Below are positions 30,367 through 35,414 of a stretch of 35,414 bases of DNA, piece by piece (the first letter of the stretch is position 1; every line of letters starts with the position of its first letter). The stretch is from contig JAGOWQ010000018.1 of assembly GCA_018060185.1 (NCBI GenBank), positions 1-35,414 on the forward strand, written 5' to 3'. The notes beneath the pieces are model-generated. The model had not been told where the DNA came from. It made no database searches and saw nothing but the letters and a program-made list of their open reading frames with translations. The translations under genes and the position numbers were made by a program. The stretch is from Leptotrichiaceae bacterium. Its GTDB lineage: Bacteria; Fusobacteriota; Fusobacteriia; Fusobacteriales; Leptotrichiaceae.

Positions 30367-32085
30367 ATGGATTTCATGAAAAAATACGAATATTGGTTAA
30401 ATTCAGATTCAATTGATGAAAAAGACAAAGAAGAATTGAGAGGGCTGAAAGATAATCCAAAAGAAATAGAGGATAGATTTTTCAAAGATTTAAGCTTTGG
30501 TACAGGTGGAATTAGAGGTGTTAGGGGGATAGGAACTAATAGAATCAACAAATACGTAATAAGGAAAGCAACTCAAGGGTTGGCAAATTACATGCTTACT
30601 TTTAATGAAAAAGAGGCAAAAGAACAGGGGATTATAATTGCACATGACTGTAGAATAGGGTCAAGAGAGTACGCATTAAATACAGCTAGGGTTATGGCTG
30701 CTAATGGAATAAAAGCCTATATTTATGAAGATTTGAGATCAACTCCAGAGTTGTCTTTTGGAGTAAGATATAAAGGGACAATGGCAGGAATAGTTGTTAC
30801 TGCAAGTCATAATCCTGTGGAGTATAACGGGTATAAAGTGTATTGGAATGACGGTGCTCAAGTAGTAGATCCACATGCTACATTAATAGTAGATGAAGTA
30901 AATAAAATTAGTACTTTAGAAGAAATAAAAGTTATATCTGAAGAAAATGGAAGAGAAAAAGGATTAATTATACAATTAGATAACAAAATTGATGACGATT
31001 ATATAAAAGAAATAAAAAAGCAAACAATAATTTCTGAAATACAAGGAAAAGAATCATTCAAAATAGTTTATACACCACTTCATGGGACAGGTGGAAGACC
31101 TATGGAGAGAATATTAACAGATTTTGGATATAGTTATGAAGTAGTAAAAGAGCAAATAAAACCAGATGGAAATTTTCCAACAGTTACTTACGCAAATCCT
31201 GAAGAAATAGCTGCATTTAATCTTGGAACTAAACTAGCTGATGAAACAGGCGCTAAAATAGTTATGGCTAATGATCCAGATGCGGATAGAATAGGAATTG
31301 CAGTAAAAGATGATGATAATAATTGGTATTATCCAAATGGAAACCAAGTTGGATTACTATTATTACAATATATTTTAAATAATAAAAAAGATATAGATAG
31401 TAATGCAAAAGCTATAACTACAGTAGTTTCGACACCAATGATAGATACTATAGCACCTAAAAGAAATGTAGGAGTTATTAAGACATTAACAGGATTTAAA
31501 TATATCGGTGAAAAGATAAGACAATTTGAAAATAAAGAACTAGATGGATCTTATTTATTTGGTTTTGAAGAAAGTTACGGCTATTTAATAGGGACTCATG
31601 CAAGGGATAAAGACGCATTAGTCACTTCAATGATAATAGCAGAAATGGCTGTTTATTACAATTCCATAGGAAGTTCCATTTATAACGAACTTCAAAATTT
31701 ATATAAAGAATACGGTTATTATTTAGAGGGTATAAAATCAGTGACATTAAAAGGAAAAGACGGATTAGAGAAAATGGCAACATTAATGTCAGAATTAAGA
31801 GAAAATGTAAAAGACACATTAATTAATAAAAAAATAAAAATTAAAAGAGATTTTGAGACTCATAAAGAATATGATTTAGTTACAGGAGAGATTAAAGATA
31901 TTAAATTACCAAAAGAAAACGTATTACAGTTTGTACTAGAAGATGATACTTATATTACAGCTAGACCTTCTGGAACAGAACCTAAAATTAAATTTTATTT
32001 CAGTGTTAATGCAGATTCTAATGAAAATGTAAAAGAAAAATTAGATAAGTCCATGACTGATTTTGAATCAATATTGAAATTATAA
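30367..32085 (+). CDS. pgcA: Phosphoglucomutase/phosphomannomutase
   Basis: The 572-residue alpha-D-phosphohexomutase is close in length to PgcA-type phosphoglucomutases of Bacillus and relatives. It carries the phosphoserine loop TASHNPVEYNGYKVYW (S147), the magnesium loop NDPDADRIG, the sugar loop GFEESYGYL and the phosphate-binding RPSGTEPKIKFY, in the standard order of the four domains. It interconverts glucose-1-phosphate and glucose-6-phosphate (or the mannose forms) for glycogen, surface sugar and cell wall precursor synthesis. AGGAGG precedes the ATG. hemW follows 11 bases after its stop, so it probably heads a pgcA-hemW-yggS-sepF transcript. Confidence 0.93.
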   Translation: MDFMKKYEYWLNSDSIDEKDKEELRGLKDNPKEIEDRFFKDLSFGTGGIRGVRGIGTNRINKYVIRKATQGLANYMLTFNEKEAKEQGIIIAHDCRIGSREYALNTARVMAANGIKAYIYEDLRSTPELSFGVRYKGTMAGIVVTASHNPVEYNGYKVYWNDGAQVVDPHATLIVDEVNKISTLEEIKVISEENGREKGLIIQLDNKIDDDYIKEIKKQTIISEIQGKESFKIVYTPLHGTGGRPMERILTDFGYSYEVVKEQIKPDGNFPTVTYANPEEIAAFNLGTKLADETGAKIVMANDPDADRIGIAVKDDDNNWYYPNGNQVGLLLLQYILNNKKDIDSNAKAITTVVSTPMIDTIAPKRNVGVIKTLTGFKYIGEKIRQFENKELDGSYLFGFEESYGYLIGTHARDKDALVTSMIIAEMAVYYNSIGSSIYNELQNLYKEYGYYLEGIKSVTLKGKDGLEKMATLMSELRENVKDTLINKKIKIKRDFETHKEYDLVTGEIKDIKLPKENVLQFVLEDDTYITARPSGTEPKIKFYFSVNADSNENVKEKLDKSMTDFESILKL

Positions 32086-32096
32086 AAAGGTAAAAA

Positions 32097-33224
32097 ATGA
32101 TAAAAAATATAGAAAATAAAGGTAAGAAATATGCAGATGCTATATATTTGCATATTCCTTTTTGTACAAAAAAATGTGATTATTGTGATTTTTGTACGTT
32201 TATAAATATGAATAAAGAGTATGAAAAATATTGTACAGCTTTAATAGAAGAGATAAAGCTTTATCCTAAAGAAAATTTATATGATACTATCTATTTTGGT
32301 GGTGGGACACCTTCTTTACTACCTGTCAACTTAATTTCAGATATTATGGTAAATTTAAAATATAAGAAAGACTCAGAAATAACATTGGAATTAAATCCTA
32401 ATGATATTACAAGAGAGAATTTAAAATCTTTAAAGGAAATAGGTATAAATAGACTTAGTATAGGCATTCAAAGTTTTCAAGATCACATATTGAAATTTAT
32501 AGGAAGAGATCACACAGGAAACGATGCTATAAAAATATTCAAAGAATCAAGGGAAGTAGGATTTGAAAATATTTCTGTAGATTTAATGTTTGGAATACCT
32601 AATCAAAGTCTAGATGATTTGAAAAAAGATTTAGAATTAATAAAAGAGTTGTCTCCCGAAAATATTTCTATTTATTCTTTAATTTGGGAAGAAGGTACGT
32701 TATTTTGGAGTAAGTTACAAAAAGGAATTCTTTTTGAGATGGATCAAGATTTAGAAGCTGATATGTTTGAGTATATAATTGATTTTTTAACTGATTTAGG
32801 ATATATTCATTATGAGATATCAAATTTTTCTAAAGAAAATATGTATGGAAAGCATAATATAAAATATTGGGAAAATAAAGAATTCATAGGAGTAGGTTTA
32901 AGTGCTTCAGAATATTTAAATGGTATAAGAACTAGTAATGTTAAAAATTTTCATAAATATTATTATAGTTTAAAAAATAAAAAAAAACCAATAGATGAAA
33001 AAACTATTGAAATAGTTGATGAAAAAGAAAAAGAAAAATTGAAAAGTATGTTAGGATTAAGATTAGTAAAAAAAGGAACAGAGTATTTTAACAATAAAAA
33101 AATTGAAAATTTGTTAAAAGATGGATTGCTTGAAATATTTGAAAATGAAGAAGGTAAAAAAAGATTAAGACTTACAAGAAAAGGAATATTACTAGCAAAT
33201 AATGTGTTTATAGAATTTGTTTAG
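32097..33224 (+). CDS. hemW: HemW, radical SAM heme chaperone
   Basis: The 375-residue protein has the short N-terminus of HemW (YLHIPFCTKKCDYCDF) with CX3CX2C at C23, C27 and C30. Also seen are IYFGGGTPSLL, RLSIGIQSF, SVDLMFGIPNQ and the C-terminal HemN-like domain with winged-helix end. Genes of this type were long annotated as HemN, but they lack coproporphyrinogen oxidase residues and some bind and insert heme. It is clearly distinct from the HemZ at 15064, which has a long N-terminal extension. Its place upstream of yggS may be chance. Confidence 0.9.
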   Translation: MIKNIENKGKKYADAIYLHIPFCTKKCDYCDFCTFINMNKEYEKYCTALIEEIKLYPKENLYDTIYFGGGTPSLLPVNLISDIMVNLKYKKDSEITLELNPNDITRENLKSLKEIGINRLSIGIQSFQDHILKFIGRDHTGNDAIKIFKESREVGFENISVDLMFGIPNQSLDDLKKDLELIKELSPENISIYSLIWEEGTLFWSKLQKGILFEMDQDLEADMFEYIIDFLTDLGYIHYEISNFSKENMYGKHNIKYWENKEFIGVGLSASEYLNGIRTSNVKNFHKYYYSLKNKKKPIDEKTIEIVDEKEKEKLKSMLGLRLVKKGTEYFNNKKIENLLKDGLLEIFENEEGKKRLRLTRKGILLANNVFIEFV

Positions 33225-33255
33225 ATTTTATGGAACTATTAAATTAGGAGTAAAA

Positions 33256-33939
33256 ATGGAATTAAAAAAGGAAATAATTGACGAAAATTATAATGAAATA
33301 CTAGAAAATATAAAAAAACATTCTCCTTATCCTGAAAGAGTAAAAATATTATTTGTAAGTAAATATTTTGATTTAAATGAACACGAGAAACTTATAAATA
33401 TGGGATATAAATATTTTGGCGAGAATAGAGCACAGCTTTATAGAGATAAATTAGAGAGATTTTCCAAAGCAAAGTATGAAAATATTAATTGGGATTTTAT
33501 TGGAAGGTTGCAAAAAAACAAAATAAAGTATATAATTGAGAGTGTAAATTTAATACATTCTATAGATTCATATGAACTTTTAGAGGAAATTAATAAAAAA
33601 GCAATGGAAAAGAATATAGTTTCTGAAGGCTTAATTCAAATAAATATTTTTAAAGAAGAATCAAAAACAGGGATATATATTGAAGATTTTAAAAAGGAAT
33701 ATAAAAAATATTTTTCCATGGAAAATATTAGAATTAAAGGATTTATGACTATGGCTCCTTTTGAAGCTCAAAGTTTAGAAATAGAAAAATATTTTTATAA
33801 AATGTTAAAATTAAAAGAAGAATATGAAAAAAAATATAGATATGTAACAGAACTTTCCATGGGAATGTCTAATGATTATATAGAAGGGCTAAAAAATGGT
33901 TCGACAATTATTAGAATAGGAAGTAAATTATTTGAATAA
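33256..33939 (+). CDS. yggS: PLP homeostasis protein YggS family
   Basis: The start is ATG 33256, five bases after TTAGGAG (33244-33250), giving 227 residues; an upstream in-frame start at 33217 overlaps hemW and lacks a ribosome site. It is a single-domain PLP-binding TIM barrel (alanine-racemase N-terminal fold). The PLP lysine is K36 in LFVSKYF; other blocks are YFGENRAQ, WDFIGRLQKNK, IHSIDS, GFMTMAP and LSMGMSNDY with the terminal STIIRIGSKLF. Members balance free PLP and have no known catalytic activity. The position directly before sepF matches ylmE-ylmF of Bacillus. Confidence 0.93.
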   Translation: MELKKEIIDENYNEILENIKKHSPYPERVKILFVSKYFDLNEHEKLINMGYKYFGENRAQLYRDKLERFSKAKYENINWDFIGRLQKNKIKYIIESVNLIHSIDSYELLEEINKKAMEKNIVSEGLIQINIFKEESKTGIYIEDFKKEYKKYFSMENIRIKGFMTMAPFEAQSLEIEKYFYKMLKLKEEYEKKYRYVTELSMGMSNDYIEGLKNGSTIIRIGSKLFE

Positions 33940-33958
33940 ATAAATAGGAGGTTTAAAT

Positions 33959-34429
33959 TTGGGATTTAAAGAGAGATTTTTAGGATTTTTCGGAGACGAT
34001 GTTGAAGATGATGATGTAGAAATGGAAGAAGAATATGTAAAACCAGTAAAGCAGTCAAATAATAGAACATATATCCAAACAGAACACGAAGAAGAAAAAG
34101 AAAAAAAAGTTATGAATTTATTTGGTAGTGGAAATAAAAAAGAGGAAGGTGGAAAAATGAAAGTAAGCTATGTTTCAATAATAAGACCAAAAACCTTTGA
34201 AGATTCTAGATTAATAGCTGATTCAATAAAAGAAAGAAAAGTTGTCACATTTAGTTTAGAGTTTTTAGAATTTGAAGTAGGGCAAAGAGTAATTGATTTT
34301 GTTAGTGGAGCGGCTTATGCTATGGATGCACATCTTTCAAAAGTCACTGATAAAGTACTTACATCTATTCCAAGTGGTATAGGGTATGAAGATATAGATA
34401 CTTCACTAGAAGAGGAAAAATTATTATAG
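33959..34429 (+). CDS. sepF: Cell division protein SepF
   Basis: The 156-residue protein begins with a TTG codon, seven bases after a perfect AGGAGG (33946-33951). It carries the N-terminal amphipathic membrane-binding helix (GFKERFLGFFGDD), an acidic, Lys-rich linker (about 16-62), and the C-terminal DUF552 domain (KVSYVSIIRPKTFEDSRLIADSIK...VIDFVSGAAYAMDAHL). SepF ties FtsZ filaments to the membrane and can stand in for FtsA. Occurrence in a diderm bacterium is notable, as SepF is mostly known from Gram-positives, cyanobacteria and archaea. A strong terminator follows. Confidence 0.93.
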   Translation: MGFKERFLGFFGDDVEDDDVEMEEEYVKPVKQSNNRTYIQTEHEEEKEKKVMNLFGSGNKKEEGGKMKVSYVSIIRPKTFEDSRLIADSIKERKVVTFSLEFLEFEVGQRVIDFVSGAAYAMDAHLSKVTDKVLTSIPSGIGYEDIDTSLEEEKLL

Positions 34430-34444
34430 TATATTATAAATTTT

Positions 34445-34496
34445 AAAATATCTCCAAATGCACTTAATGTGTATAGGAGGTATTTTATTATTTTTT
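34445..34496 (+). terminator. Terminator after sepF
   Basis: AAAATATCTCC (34445-34455) pairs with GGAGGTATTTT (34476-34486) with one G-U; the loop can fold again (TGCAC/GTGTA). A T-rich tail follows. The GGAGG here is the stem arm, not a ribosome site. Confidence 0.8.
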
Positions 34497-34510
34497 ATAA
34501 TATATTTTTA

Positions 34511-34539
34511 ATGACTAAAAAATTAGTATATGCTATAAT
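34511..34539 (+). promoter_or_regulatory. rseP promoter
   Basis: A TATAAT (34534-34539) with the extended TGC is preceded at 16-17 bases by ATGACT/TGACTA as a weak -35. Confidence 0.65.
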
Positions 34540-34603
34540 TAATCTATTATTAAATATTGAGATCTAATAAAAATAAATTAAGATTAAAGAAAGGCACGAA
34601 ATA

Positions 34604-35414
34604 ATGAGTATAATATTTACAATAATAATTTTAGGAATGATAATTTTTGTACATGAATTAGGTCATTTTTTAACAGCAAAATATTATAAAATGCCTGTTA
34701 ATGAATTTGCAGTAGGAATGGGTCCAAAAATATTATCAAAAAAACTAGGTGAAACAGTATATTCTATAAGGTCGTTACCTTTAGGAGGATTTGTTAATAT
34801 AGGCGGAATGCAATATGAGGAGATACCTACAAAAAATGAAGAAAATGAAAAAAAATTAAATCAAGAAGAAATAGAAAATATAAAAAAAAATAATGAAAAT
34901 GGATTTTTTACAAAATCACCTTTATCTAGGTTTGTTGTATTAATATCAGGTGTTATAATGAATTTTGTGACAGCAATAATAGGAATATTTATATTGCTTT
35001 CTATAACTAATATTACTCCACCAACACATGCAAAACCTATTATTAAAGAAATTATGTCTTATTCTAAAGCAAAAGATATATTACTACCAAAGGATAAAAT
35101 ATTAGAGTTTAATGGAAAAAAAATAATTAATTGGAACGATTTTGTAGAAGAAATATCTTTAGTAAATAGAACCAAAGTTGAAAATAATTTTATAGAAAAA
35201 AATAAATTTCCAATAAAAATTTTAAGAAATGAAAAAATAATAGAAGAAAGCGTTATGTTAACTCATAACTCAGAAACGAGTACATACGTATTAGGAGTAC
35301 AATTAGAGCAACAGAAAATGAATTTTTTAGAAAAAGTTGATATTTCAATTAGAATATTTGTAAACTATTTTAAAATGACATTTGATGGGTTGAAAATGAT
35401 GATTACTGGAAAAG
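34604..35414 (+). CDS. rseP: Site-2 zinc metalloprotease RseP, N-terminal part
   Basis: An open frame from ATG 34604 to the window end (270 residues, no stop). It has the RseP/MmpA layout: the first membrane segment carrying HEXXH (H17-E18-L-G-H21), FAVGMGPKIL, RSLPLGGFVNIGGM, a second membrane segment after FTKSPLSRFVVLISGVIMNF, and a PDZ domain (LPKDKILEFNGKKIINWNDFVEEI). RseP cuts membrane proteins inside the bilayer and, in many bacteria, removes remnant signal peptides or releases sigma factors. A Lys/Glu/Asn-rich insert (about residues 81-105) precedes the second membrane segment. AAAGG precedes the start. Confidence 0.93.
   Translation, partial: MSIIFTIIILGMIIFVHELGHFLTAKYYKMPVNEFAVGMGPKILSKKLGETVYSIRSLPLGGFVNIGGMQYEEIPTKNEENEKKLNQEEIENIKKNNENGFFTKSPLSRFVVLISGVIMNFVTAIIGIFILLSITNITPPTHAKPIIKEIMSYSKAKDILLPKDKILEFNGKKIINWNDFVEEISLVNRTKVENNFIEKNKFPIKILRNEKIIEESVMLTHNSETSTYVLGVQLEQQKMNFLEKVDISIRIFVNYFKMTFDGLKMMITGK

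Noticed and set aside
34476-34480. GGAGG as a ribosome site for a gene after sepF
   Set aside because: It is the right arm of the terminator stem and no start codon with an open frame follows at the proper distance.

Overview
The window is very AT-rich (roughly a quarter G+C by eye), with A/T-ending codons, strong GGAGG-type ribosome binding sites and short intergenic gaps. The gene set suggests a Gram-negative anaerobe of the Fusobacteriota, probably Leptotrichiaceae-like: an OmpA-family outer-membrane protein, diderm lipoproteins, a Firmicute-type SUF operon (sufCBDSU), separate glyQ and glyS genes, a DKNYY-repeat secreted protein, HemZ and RicT. This placement is inferred from gene content only; no rRNA gene is present.

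Layout: 1-3132 holds the end of lspA followed by glyQ-glyS. An OmpA-like gene with a strong promoter follows (3307-4380), then a Val-Asp-Phe tRNA cluster (4526-4767), murE and a PotD-like polyamine-binding lipoprotein. metF faces the other way behind a structured leader with its own terminator. Its upstream region is shared with the divergent suf operon (9050-14114). Next come uppP, hemZ and a membrane-anchored helix-hairpin-helix protein, tRNA-Leu, the DKNYY-repeat protein and tRNA-Arg. The following cluster, radC, a short PSP1 paralogue, ricT and a TrmN6-like methyltransferase, ends against a convergent thioredoxin-like gene. Two related HAD phosphatases enclose a lone receiver domain, and a bidirectional terminator separates them from sppA. 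A second tRNA array (Glu-Val-Asp-Thr-Tyr) repeats the Val-Asp pair of the first almost exactly. After ebfC comes a RavA/ViaA-type operon with an unknown gene in the middle, then a tiny lipoprotein gene between two 20-bp repeats. The window closes with a phosphohexomutase, hemW, yggS, sepF and the start of rseP.

Most genes are housekeeping: translation (glyQS, eight different-site tRNA functions, tRNA modification), cell wall and division (murE, uppP, sepF), Fe-S assembly (suf), membrane proteolysis and signal-peptide handling (lspA, sppA, rseP), folate, heme and PLP metabolism.

The parts most worth a second look are: the ravA-unknown-viaA operon, whose ViaA seems to carry an N-terminal LRAT-like domain with all its catalytic residues replaced; the short PSP1 paralogue whose Fe-S cysteines are exactly replaced by aromatic residues; the metF leader; the HAD-receiver-HAD cluster; and the small lipoprotein locus with its flanking repeats.
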